Of a DNA stretch of 34,796 nucleotides, positions 1 through 7,931 are shown piece by piece. Numbering within the stretch: position 1 is the stretch's first letter; every line of letters begins with the position of its first letter. Below the pieces are notes generated by a model. The model saw only the letters and a program-made list of their open reading frames with translations. It ran no database searches and was not told the DNA's origin. The position numbers were made by a program, and so were the translations under genes. Source of the stretch: JALZUE01 sp051251725 (GTDB lineage Bacteria; Pseudomonadota; Gammaproteobacteria; Enterobacterales; Alteromonadaceae); NCBI GenBank assembly GCA_051251725.1, contig JBPOFN010000043.1, forward strand, positions 1 through 34,796, read 5' to 3'.

Positions 1-28
1 GTTCACTGCCGCACAGGCAGCTTAGAAA
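1..28 (+). CRISPR. Type I-F CRISPR repeat, array continuing off the left edge
   Basis: The first 28 bases begin GTTCACTGCC and end GCTTAGAAA. They contain the inverted pair CTGCC/GGCAG around a short loop, which is the layout of type I-F (Csy) CRISPR repeats. In that family the crRNA is read in the GTTCAC to AGAAA direction. The array is therefore on the + strand, its leader is off-window to the left, and this copy is at or near the leader-distal end. Only one intact repeat is visible, so the call rests on recognising the repeat family rather than on an array seen here. No cas gene lies in the window. Confidence 0.8.
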
Positions 29-88
29 ATCTATAAAATCTCACTTTTGCATATTGCTTCGTTCAATTCGTTATGTTGCTTGGATAAC
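29..88 (+). CRISPR. Putative last spacer and decayed terminal repeat
   Basis: Exactly 32 bases, the normal type I-F spacer length, separate the intact repeat from a second GTTCA at position 61. Bases 61-88 match the repeat ungapped at 11 of 28 positions. The matches cluster at the ends: GTTCA at the start, and GCTTGGATAA against GCTTAGAAA at the end if small gaps are allowed. The central hairpin is lost. Leader-distal repeats are often decayed, which fits, but a chance resemblance is possible. Confidence 0.35.
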
Positions 89-254
89 ATTCTTATCAGC
101 GTAGCCATGTCTAAAGATGTTATGCTTATTCATCAATAACTACCTTGATTTACATTAATTTAACGTTAATGTTTTGGTATTGATTAAATTAGTAAGTAAC
201 TAAATACATTTAGGCAGTCTTCGTTTAAGAATAACACAAGGCAAAGGTGAAAAA

Positions 255-1634
255 TTGAGTTACAAAATACGAGAAGCAAGTCGTGAGCATGCCCCCTTAG
301 AGCGTAGTTTTCTAAAATTATCTTCACCTGTCGAATCATTTATTAATAGTCAGGCGATCGCAGGTATCGTGTTACTTGTGTCAGCGCTTGCCGCTATTTT
401 TATGGTTAACTTCGGCTGGCAACATACCTATGAAGTACTAAGTTTATTGAAATTAACGATTTCTCTTGGCGACTGGACAATAAGTCACTCGATCCATTAT
501 TGGATCAATGACGGTTTAATGGTGTTGTTTTTTTTCATCTTAGGCTTAGAAATTAAATATGAGTGTTTAGTTGGCGCTTTAAGCGATTTAAAAGATGCCG
601 CCTTGGTTATTTTTATGGCAATCGGCGGTATGGTTTTACCGGCGCTGCTTTATTTAAGTATTATTACTATTAGTGGTGTTGAAGGTTACCGAGGCTGGGG
701 TATACCAATGGCAACCGACACCGCATTTGCTATTGCGATACTGACGCTTTTAGGCGCGAAAGCTCCCCGTGCCGCTGCCGTATTACTAACAGGGCTCGCG
801 ATTGTTGATGATATGGGCGCGGTGGCGGTTATCGGTTTTTTTTATACCGAACAAATTGTTACTCAGTCGCTTTTATGGGCGGCATTAACATTATTAGTGA
901 TGTTTATGTTAAACCAGCTTGGTATCAGAAAACCTATTTTTTATTTTACCTGCGGCGTTTTACTTTGGTGGTTTATTTTGCAGTCAGGCGTACATGCAAC
1001 AACCGCTGGCCTTTTAGCTGCCATGATGGTACCGACACGTCCTTATGCAAATAAAGTTTGGTTTCGTCGTAAAATGCAAAATGTTATCGAAGACTTTAAA
1101 GAAATGGACAAGAGTAATGCACCCATTATTGAAAATGTTGAACAACATGCGCTGGCGGTAAAAGCGGAAGATATTGCCAAAAGTACCACAACGCCCATTT
1201 TACGTTGGGGGTATTCACTCGACAAACCGGTTAGCCTGATTATTTTACCCTTGTTTGCTTTTGTTAATGCCGGCGTGATGTTACCTACGGTAATGCCTGC
1301 ATTTAATGATGCGGTGATCATTTTAGCAATTATGTGCGGTTTGGTTTTAGGTAAAGGGCTTGGTATTAGTCTTTTTGCGTGGTTGGGGTTAAAGCTCGGG
1401 ATACTCAGGTTACCACCTGAAATCAACTTTTCTCATATTATGGGCATCGGATTTTTAGCGGGAGTAGGTTTTACAATGTCATTGTTTATCTCGGTATTAG
1501 CATTTGACGGACAACCGGCATTAATTGAACAAGCAAAGCTAGGGATTCTTTTTGGGTCACTTATTGCTGGAATTATCGGAACTATCATTTTGTTATATGC
1601 TGCGAAAAAAAATGGCTTAAAGCATAAAACTTAA
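255..1634 (+). CDS. nhaA: Na+/H+ antiporter NhaA
   Basis: Inner-membrane antiporter that exports Na+ (or Li+) in exchange for H+, for pH and salt homeostasis. The 459-residue protein has about a dozen hydrophobic segments. It shows the NhaA hallmark LAIVDDMGA with adjacent Asp185 and Asp186, equivalent to E. coli Asp163/Asp164. It also has the ATD motif with Asp155 (E. coli Asp133) and Lys367 in GLVLGKGLGIS (E. coli Lys300). A hydrophilic loop at about residues 268-315, rich in Lys, Glu and Asp, makes it longer than the 388-residue E. coli protein. The start is a TTG codon preceded at 5 bases by AAGGTGA (243-249), which decides the start. It appears monocistronic and ends at a strong hairpin before a convergent gene. 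Confidence 0.95.
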   Translation: MSYKIREASREHAPLERSFLKLSSPVESFINSQAIAGIVLLVSALAAIFMVNFGWQHTYEVLSLLKLTISLGDWTISHSIHYWINDGLMVLFFFILGLEIKYECLVGALSDLKDAALVIFMAIGGMVLPALLYLSIITISGVEGYRGWGIPMATDTAFAIAILTLLGAKAPRAAAVLLTGLAIVDDMGAVAVIGFFYTEQIVTQSLLWAALTLLVMFMLNQLGIRKPIFYFTCGVLLWWFILQSGVHATTAGLLAAMMVPTRPYANKVWFRRKMQNVIEDFKEMDKSNAPIIENVEQHALAVKAEDIAKSTTTPILRWGYSLDKPVSLIILPLFAFVNAGVMLPTVMPAFNDAVIILAIMCGLVLGKGLGISLFAWLGLKLGILRLPPEINFSHIMGIGFLAGVGFTMSLFISVLAFDGQPALIEQAKLGILFGSLIAGIIGTIILLYAAKKNGLKHKT

Positions 1635-1718
1635 AACAAAACATTGTTGCTAACGATTTTTAGGTTTTATTCATCTGTAGTTACCCGAAAAGGGAGTCAG
1701 GCTATTTTTTAATTTTTT

Positions 1719-1757
1719 ATGATGAACTCCCGTAAGTCGTGGAGTTCATCATGTTTT
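1719..1757 (+). terminator. Hairpin terminator of nhaA
   Basis: A perfect 12-bp stem (ATGATGAACTCC, 1719-1730, with GGAGTTCATCAT, 1741-1752) encloses a 10-base loop and is followed by GTTTTT. The T-run lies on the + strand only, so it serves nhaA. The convergent gene ending at 1787 may share the stem but has no matching U-tract. Confidence 0.75.
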
Positions 1758-1786
1758 TACTTATCAGCGCATATTACTACATTTAA

Positions 1787-2224
1787 CTACGCGTGAGTGC
1801 CAGCATTACTAGGGTTAACGGTATATTTTACGTCTTGATCTCGTAATAAATAAAGCGCCAAACAGGCTGCCCACATTGGCCAAGCGGTGAAAAACAATAA
1901 GTTATTAAAACCATCAAGGTATTTAGCGTAAGAAGACAGCGTCGACATACCATGTAAAACAAAAATCACACCATAAGTGATACGCTTTTTAATGCCGAAT
2001 AAAAAGGCAAGAACCAGTAACAACTGTAAAGCTCCTAATATATAGGCGATGGTATCGTTTGAACCACTAATGCCATAATAGCGTTCAAAAATACTCGTGC
2101 TGTGTCCCGGATTAATAAACTTATCTAGCGTCCACATTATCATCACGATAAACACGCCAAGACGTAAAGAGAATAAAGACCACTGCAAACGATTTTGCAC
2201 ATTATCACTCATTGAATTATTCAT
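1787..2224 (-). CDS. DoxX-like small membrane protein
   Basis: About 145 residues with four predicted membrane segments. They are a first helix with LFSLRLGVFIVMIMWTLDKF, a second with YILGALQLLLVLAFLFG followed by basic KKRITYG, then a helix with GVIFVLHGM and a last one with FFTAWPMWAACLALYLL. This is the topology of the DoxX/DoxD-like membrane family, whose members are linked to respiration or redox stress. No catalytic residues are evident. The reading frame opens at 2257, but the Met at 2224 is preferred because AGGAAG lies 10 bases before it, while nothing resembling a ribosome site precedes 2257. It is transcribed divergently from the TonB receptor at 2401. Family assignment is moderate and the substrate is unknown. 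Confidence 0.65.
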   Translation of the reverse strand: MNNSMSDNVQNRLQWSLFSLRLGVFIVMIMWTLDKFINPGHSTSIFERYYGISGSNDTIAYILGALQLLLVLAFLFGIKKRITYGVIFVLHGMSTLSSYAKYLDGFNNLLFFTAWPMWAACLALYLLRDQDVKYTVNPSNAGTHA

Positions 2225-2334
2225 AAAACTAAAACTTCCTAAGTTGAAAATTAACATCTGTTAGGGCTAGTAAGACCGCAGCTTTATTTTTTTATTTCAA
2301 TTTAAAAGGTAAATTATTAAAAATAAAAACAGTT

Positions 2335-2358
2335 CATAAATGCTGAAAGTTATTTATG
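2335..2358. promoter_or_regulatory. Inverted repeat between divergent genes, possible operator
   Basis: CATAAAT (2335-2341) and ATTTATG (2352-2358) form a 7-bp inverted repeat with a 10-base spacer. It lies in the 143-176 base gap between the DoxX-like gene and the TonB receptor. It does not look like a Fur box. The position suits an operator, but the AT-rich context means chance is plausible. Confidence 0.25.
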
Positions 2359-2400
2359 CGCAGCTAGGTCTTTATGCCCAAGTAACCAGTTATAACCCTA

Positions 2401-4776
2401 GTGAGTAAACGTTTGAAGCAAACATACTTGGTCGTATCAATAGCCACCATCTTAAATATTCCCTTTGTTACTTTTGCCGCTCAAGATGCAGTAACAGCAT
2501 CTAAAGCGCAGTCATTAGAAGTGATTGAAGTTATTGGCCATGCTAATAAGTCTTTAGGCTTATCAATTAAAGACACTACCGTTGATGGACCATTTGGCGA
2601 TAACGTTGCAGTGCAAGATATTGCTCGTTCGGTAACACCTATTTCAAGCGAGTTAATTGAACAATTAAATATTACTACTTTGCAAGATGTACTGGCCGTA
2701 AGCCCTAACACTTATGCTGCAAGTGGTTTTGGCGCGCCAAGCTTGCCAACAATTCGTGGTCAGCTAGGTGAATTATTTCAAGACGGCACTAGGCGTCAAG
2801 CGGGTAATAATGGTTTTGGTGTGCCGTTGTCATTTAATGCCGTCGAGCAAATTGATGTAGTAAAAGGTGCACCGCCAGTACTATTTGGCTCAAGTCAACG
2901 TAATGGTGGTTTTGTTAATTTACATTCTAAAACCGCAAGTACCGATGTTAGTAAAGGCAAAGTCAGTTTATCGGCCGGGCGCTGGGATCAATACCGTGCG
3001 CAAGTTGATTACAGTGCGCCAATTGTTAAAAATAAAGTTGGTTTTAGAGTAAGTGCAGAGCATATAGATAACGGCAGTTTTTATGATTTTTCTGCTCATC
3101 AAAGTGATAGTATTTTTGCCGCTTTACGTGTTTTACCTGACGACAAAAGCAGTTGGGACCTTAACTTTGAATTATATCAAGTTGAATTTACCGACAACGC
3201 AGGTATCAATCGCCCAACCCAAGCGTTAATTGATCATGGTTTATATATCACCGGTCAAGGCGAGCAAAGTAATTGTAGTACAGTACCGGGCGCAGGCGCT
3301 ATTGTTTCGCCAACCGGGCAAGTAAAAATTCCAAGAAGCCAAGTATTAACCGACCCTGATAATCAAAACGAAGCTACCACTTATTTATTACACAGTATTT
3401 ATAAGCGTGAACTTTCGCCGCAAGCCAGTATTAAAAACATTACCTATTTTCAGCATTTACAACGTGAAGAAATTGCCCAGAATAGTTTTGTTGAAATTAT
3501 TGATGGCGCGGATACGGCGCAAAATCGCACTGAACTAACTTACCAGTGGAGTAGCGCGCAGCAAACTATTTTTGCCTTTGATGTCCGTTACAATAAAGTA
3601 TTAGGTTATAGCCAATTTACCACCGAAGCTGATGCGCCTATTGATTTAACTGGGCCACTGGTTAATCGCCGTATTCCATTAAGCGCAGCGCAACAAGCCC
3701 GTTTAGTTGAATTACGCCCTGGGGTTTTTGTTTCACCTGGTGGTCAATACGATATCAACAATGATAACAGCGGCGACTTTAACTTATCAGACACCACAGA
3801 CTCGCGTTCATGGCAAACCGGTTTAGCTATTCAACAAGACTCAGATTGGAGCAATAAATTACATACCAGTGTTGGTTATCGCGTTGATTTTTACGATGTA
3901 ACTGCCCGCGATCCAATAGTGCCAGAAGGTCAAATTGCCGCCAGTGATAGCATTAACGAAACCTTACAATCAGGGCAAGTTAGCGTTAATTATAAAGTTA
4001 ATGACCATTTCACCACTTACGGCGCGGCAAGTTACAACGAAGCAACTTCAAACAGTATGGCGGGCGGAACTGCCTTAGGCGCTGATAACACCATTAGTGC
4101 GCAAAATTTTGCCACCGAAAACACCTTAGTGGAAATTGGCGTAAAATATGCGCCAAGCGACAGTGGTTGGTACGCTGACGCTGCAGTATTTAGTCAGCGC
4201 CGCAGTTTACGTAATCGCGATGGTAGTAATACCGGCATTCGCAGTACCGGTTTTGAAAGCCAAGTGTTCTACGATGCTTATCCATTATGGTTAAGTGCAG
4301 GTTATAGCTATATTGACGCCAGTTATGATAATTCAGCAAGCAGCCAAGACTCAGCGAAAGTTGTCGATGCTTTTGATGATTCGCGCCCTGATATTATTTT
4401 AGGGACCAGTGTTGGCGCGCCAAATTTTACTGCTTTTGCCCCGTCTACCGCACAAGTGCAGGGTATTCCAGATCAATCGTTTAGTATTAACGGCAGCTAT
4501 GCCATTACAGCACAATGGCAAACGGGCTTTTCTGCGCTTTATAACAAAAGTTATCCGTTAGATTATTTAGCAACAGTTAAGATTCGTGATCAGTACACTT
4601 TAAATGCCAACACCAGTTATGCCTTTACCACAAATACTAAATTACGTTTTGATGTTAACAATTTAACTAATCAAAAAAACTGGCGACCCGTTTTTGAAGG
4701 GGGTTATTTTGGCGCTACTTTGGTTTTTCCAGAGCAACCGATTAACGCCAAGCTGACACTTTCACATACTTTCTAA
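2401..4776 (+). CDS. TonB-dependent receptor, siderophore-receptor type
   Basis: Outer-membrane beta-barrel importer of 791 residues, energised by TonB. Residues 1-26 look like a signal peptide ending near VTFA. A TonB box-like LEVIEVIG follows at about 39-46. A plug domain then runs to about 180, with IARSVTPISSELIEQL and VEQIDVVKGAPPVLFG, which are typical of siderophore-type receptors. The rest is barrel, ending in LTLSHTF with the C-terminal Phe expected for BAM insertion. The start is GTG with no clear ribosome site, and an in-frame stop at 2383-2385 leaves no room for a start further upstream. There is no terminator before the next gene 61 bases downstream, so it probably feeds the 4838-13062 operon. 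The ligand is unknown: an iron chelate is the family default, but the neighbours suggest another substrate is possible. Confidence 0.88.
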   Translation: MSKRLKQTYLVVSIATILNIPFVTFAAQDAVTASKAQSLEVIEVIGHANKSLGLSIKDTTVDGPFGDNVAVQDIARSVTPISSELIEQLNITTLQDVLAVSPNTYAASGFGAPSLPTIRGQLGELFQDGTRRQAGNNGFGVPLSFNAVEQIDVVKGAPPVLFGSSQRNGGFVNLHSKTASTDVSKGKVSLSAGRWDQYRAQVDYSAPIVKNKVGFRVSAEHIDNGSFYDFSAHQSDSIFAALRVLPDDKSSWDLNFELYQVEFTDNAGINRPTQALIDHGLYITGQGEQSNCSTVPGAGAIVSPTGQVKIPRSQVLTDPDNQNEATTYLLHSIYKRELSPQASIKNITYFQHLQREEIAQNSFVEIIDGADTAQNRTELTYQWSSAQQTIFAFDVRYNKVLGYSQFTTEADAPIDLTGPLVNRRIPLSAAQQARLVELRPGVFVSPGGQYDINNDNSGDFNLSDTTDSRSWQTGLAIQQDSDWSNKLHTSVGYRVDFYDVTARDPIVPEGQIAASDSINETLQSGQVSVNYKVNDHFTTYGAASYNEATSNSMAGGTALGADNTISAQNFATENTLVEIGVKYAPSDSGWYADAAVFSQRRSLRNRDGSNTGIRSTGFESQVFYDAYPLWLSAGYSYIDASYDNSASSQDSAKVVDAFDDSRPDIILGTSVGAPNFTAFAPSTAQVQGIPDQSFSINGSYAITAQWQTGFSALYNKSYPLDYLATVKIRDQYTLNANTSYAFTTNTKLRFDVNNLTNQKNWRPVFEGGYFGATLVFPEQPINAKLTLSHTF

Positions 4777-4837
4777 AAAAATTAATGAAAGAACGTTAGA
4801 TAAAAGCATTTAAACGAAAATTCTTAAAGAGAAATAC

Positions 4838-7063
4838 ATGATTAAAAAACTATTAATATTATTGCTTGCCGGAGCAGTGATTGGGCTATTTTTTTATTTT
4901 GAGCTTAATCAATTATTAACCCTCGAAGGCCTAAAAGGTTCAATGGAACAATTTAGCCAATGGCGCGAGCAATCGCCATTATTGGTGATCGGCGCTTTCT
5001 TTTTATTGTACGTTGTAGTTACAGCGCTTTCTTTACCGGGCGCTGCTATTTTAACCTTAGCGGCAGGCGCTTTGTTTGGCCTATTTGAAGGTTTAATTAT
5101 TGTCTCTTTTGCTTCAAGTATTGGCGCTACCTTAGCGTTTTTAGTGTCGCGTTATTTATTGCGTGATTCAATCAAACAACGTTTTCCACAGCGCCTTGCG
5201 GCAATTGATGCTGGCGTTAACAAAGAGGGCGCTTTTTACTTATTTACCTTGCGTTTAGTACCTGTGTTTCCATTCTTTTTGATTAACTTATTAATGGGCG
5301 TAACGGCGATTAAGTCGTGGACTTTTTATTGGGTCAGCCAAATTGGTATGTTAGCGGGTACCTTTGTTTTTGTTAATGCAGGTACACAACTGGCACAAAT
5401 TGAAAGCTTGTCGGGTATTTTATCTTTCAACCTAATTTTGTCGTTTGCTTTGTTAGGATTTTTCCCGTTAATTGCTAAGGCGATATTAGCTATGTTCAAA
5501 AAGCGTCGGGTCTATAAAAACTATACAAAACCTAAAAAATTCGACCGTAACATGATTGTTATTGGTGCTGGCGCGGGTGGTTTAGTGACTAGTTATATTG
5601 CTGCTGCCGTTAAAGCAAAAGTCACTTTAATTGAAGCTGGCGAGATGGGCGGCGACTGTTTAAATTATGGCTGTGTGCCAAGCAAGGCAATTATTAAAAG
5701 TGCAAAAATTGCTGAGCAAATTCGCCATGGTGAAAACTACGGTTTAGAAAACGCAACACCACAGTTTTCCTTTAAAAAAGTAATGGCGCGGGTTCATCAA
5801 GTGGTTGCAGATATAGCGCCGCACGACAGTGTTGAACGTTACACTAATTTAGGTGTAGAAGTGGTTAAAGGCTACGGTAAGTTACTTGACCCATGGACCG
5901 TTGAAATCAAACTTAATGACGGCGGCACACAAACCTTAACCGCACGTACTATTGTTATTGCCACTGGCGCACGTCCTTTTGTGCCGCCATTACCAGGTAT
6001 TGAAGAAACCGGTTATGTCACCAGCGATACCTTATGGGCGAAGTTTGCTGAGCTAGACCAAGCACCTAAAAAGTTAGTGGTACTTGGTGGCGGGCCTATT
6101 GGTAGTGAATTAGCACAAAGTTTTGCTCGTTTAGGATCACAGGTGACGCAAGTTGAGATGGCTGATCGCATTATGATCAAAGAAGATCTTGACGTTTCTA
6201 CCTTTGCGCATCAAGTATTAACTGAAAGTGGCGTTAATATTCTAACCTCGCATCAAGCATTACGTTGTGAATTACGCGATGGTAAAAAATATATTATCGT
6301 TAAGCGCGTCAATGTAGGTAATAACATAGGTAATAGCGTAGGTAGTAACGCCGAAAATAATGTAAAAAGTGAAGAAGGAAAAGATCAAGAAATAGCCATT
6401 GAATACGACGAGCTTCTTTGTGCTGTTGGCCGAAGTGCGCGCCTTAAAGGTTATGGCCTTGAAGAGCTAGGTATTGAAACTAACCGCACGATTGTCACGA
6501 ATGAATATTTAGAAACGCTTTACCCTAATATTTTTGCTGCGGGGGATATTGTCGGGCCGTATCAGTTTACGCATGTGGCAGCACATCAAGGTTGGTATGC
6601 GGCGGTTAACGGTTTATTTGGTCATTTTAAAAAGTTTAAAGTCGATTACCGCGTGATCCCGTGGACCACCTTTATTGACTCTGAAGTTGCGCGGGTTGGA
6701 GTAAACGAGCAAGAAGCGAAAGAGCAAAACATTGATTATGAAATCACCCGTTTTGAATTTGCAGAGCTTGATAGAGCGATTACCGACAGTGCCACCAAAG
6801 GTTTTATTAAAGTGATCACACCCAAAGGTAAAGATAAAATTTTAGGTGTCACCGTTGTTTCTGAACATGCTGGTGATTTAATTGCTGAATTTGTTTTGGC
6901 AATGAAACATGGTTTAGGGCTTAATAAAATATTAGGCACTATTCATAGTTACCCAACATGGGCGGAAGGAAATAAATATGCCGCGGGTGAATGGAAACGT
7001 GCCCATGCACCCGAAACCGTTTTAAACTGGCTGGAAAAATACCATACTTGGCGTCGAGGTTAA
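4838..7063 (+). CDS. TVP38/TMEM64 (SNARE-associated) membrane domain fused to FAD pyridine nucleotide-disulfide oxidoreductase
   Basis: A 741-residue fusion. Residues 1-220 are membrane-embedded and of TVP38/TMEM64 (DedA-like) type, with LSLPGAAILTLAAGALFG and RLVPVFPFFLINLLMG. Residues 235-740 are a class I flavin disulfide reductase of the mercuric reductase/lipoamide dehydrogenase kind. FAD-binding GAGAGG is at 243-248, the redox pair is Cys274/Cys279 in GGDCLNYGCVPSK, NAD(P)-binding GGGPIG is near 417, AAGDIVGP is near 568, and HSYPTWAE of the dimerisation domain keeps the His-Glu pair. MerA's N-terminal heavy-metal domain and C-terminal Cys pair are absent, so mercury reduction is not supported. 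An Asn/Gly/Ser-rich insertion occupies about 491-515. A ribosome site AGAGAAA precedes ATG. It begins the tightly linked run that ends at 13062. The architecture is clear, the substrate is not. Confidence 0.9.
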   Translation: MIKKLLILLLAGAVIGLFFYFELNQLLTLEGLKGSMEQFSQWREQSPLLVIGAFFLLYVVVTALSLPGAAILTLAAGALFGLFEGLIIVSFASSIGATLAFLVSRYLLRDSIKQRFPQRLAAIDAGVNKEGAFYLFTLRLVPVFPFFLINLLMGVTAIKSWTFYWVSQIGMLAGTFVFVNAGTQLAQIESLSGILSFNLILSFALLGFFPLIAKAILAMFKKRRVYKNYTKPKKFDRNMIVIGAGAGGLVTSYIAAAVKAKVTLIEAGEMGGDCLNYGCVPSKAIIKSAKIAEQIRHGENYGLENATPQFSFKKVMARVHQVVADIAPHDSVERYTNLGVEVVKGYGKLLDPWTVEIKLNDGGTQTLTARTIVIATGARPFVPPLPGIEETGYVTSDTLWAKFAELDQAPKKLVVLGGGPIGSELAQSFARLGSQVTQVEMADRIMIKEDLDVSTFAHQVLTESGVNILTSHQALRCELRDGKKYIIVKRVNVGNNIGNSVGSNAENNVKSEEGKDQEIAIEYDELLCAVGRSARLKGYGLEELGIETNRTIVTNEYLETLYPNIFAAGDIVGPYQFTHVAAHQGWYAAVNGLFGHFKKFKVDYRVIPWTTFIDSEVARVGVNEQEAKEQNIDYEITRFEFAELDRAITDSATKGFIKVITPKGKDKILGVTVVSEHAGDLIAEFVLAMKHGLGLNKILGTIHSYPTWAEGNKYAAGEWKRAHAPETVLNWLEKYHTWRRG

Positions 7064-7064
7064 T

Positions 7065-7931
7065 ATGGTTAAAGTGCTTGTTACAGGCTTAGGCTTATAC
7101 TCAAGATCAACATTGCGTTTATCAGCAGGCTTGCTCTTAGGTTTATTGTTATTAAGTACTTCATTTATGACTACGGCAGAAAATATTCATCAGCCGTGGC
7201 ATAAGTTGCTAAGTGACAACGTGCAAGCGGTTAATCATGGTCATAGTACGGCGGTGAATTATGCGGCGATGCAAACGCAGCGCAGCGAACTTACCGCGTA
7301 CTTAAAGGTATTAAGTGCAATAACGCCAAGCGAATTTGAGCAGTTCAGCAAAAACGAACAACTGGCTTTTTTAATTAATGCATATAATGCTTGGACCGTT
7401 GAGCTGATTTTAACCAAGTATCCTAAACTAACCTCGATTAAAGATTTAGGCAGTTTTTTTAGCTCGCCATGGAGTAAAGAATTTATTCCGTTATTAGGTG
7501 AAACACGTAGTTTAGACAATATAGAGCACGACTTAATTCGTGGTGCGGTTGACAAAAAAGGTAAGCCAAAATATAACGACCCACGTATTCATTTTGCGGT
7601 AAATTGTGCCAGTATTGGTTGTCCGGCACTGCGGGCAGAAGCTTATACCGGTGAACAATTAGATGCGCAATTACAAGCTCAAGCTAAGCGTTTTTTAGCG
7701 GATCGCAGTCGCAATTTTGCCGAGAATAATACTTTGCATTTGTCTGCTATTTTTAAATGGTATGGTGATGATTTTGCAAAAGGTTTTAATAAGGCGACTA
7801 GCCTGAATGAGTTTTTATTATTATACCGTGATGCTTTAGCGCTTTCACCGACGCAACAAAAAGCGTTAGCTGAGAATAAAATGAAGATTGAATTTTTAAG
7901 CTACAACTGGGACCTAAATGTACAGCATTAA
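7065..7931 (+). CDS. DUF547 secreted protein
   Basis: 288 residues. An N-terminal hydrophobic stretch (about 17-35, AGLLLGLLLLSTSF) indicates export to the periplasm. The body is a DUF547 domain, with AFLINAYNAWTVELIL, SLDNIEHDLIR and the signature HFAVNCASIGCPALR around residues 176-190. That signature carries Cys181 and Cys186 and is followed by FKWYGDDF. DUF547 has no firmly established activity; the conserved Cys, His and Asn residues suggest a hydrolase-like or thiol-based role. One base separates it from the upstream reductase stop, and its own end overlaps the next gene by 14 bases, so translation is coupled. The first Met at 7065 is kept because of that coupling. A shorter version starting nearer the hydrophobic core is possible. 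Confidence 0.85.
   Translation: MVKVLVTGLGLYSRSTLRLSAGLLLGLLLLSTSFMTTAENIHQPWHKLLSDNVQAVNHGHSTAVNYAAMQTQRSELTAYLKVLSAITPSEFEQFSKNEQLAFLINAYNAWTVELILTKYPKLTSIKDLGSFFSSPWSKEFIPLLGETRSLDNIEHDLIRGAVDKKGKPKYNDPRIHFAVNCASIGCPALRAEAYTGEQLDAQLQAQAKRFLADRSRNFAENNTLHLSAIFKWYGDDFAKGFNKATSLNEFLLLYRDALALSPTQQKALAENKMKIEFLSYNWDLNVQH

Noticed and set aside
61..88. Ending GATAAC resembles the repeat of type I-F3 CRISPR-associated transposons.
   Set aside because: Only 11 of 28 positions match such a repeat, no better than the match to the normal I-F repeat next door, and no tns genes are present.
1043..1426. 127-codon open frame on the - strand inside nhaA.
   Set aside because: It lies wholly within conserved nhaA coding sequence, opposite strand, with no ribosome site.
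1679..1697. TTACCC-GAAAA-GGGAGTC resembles the TTACCC...GGGAGTC hairpin at the right window edge.
   Set aside because: The similarity is limited to a few bases around different loops, too little to call a shared repeat.
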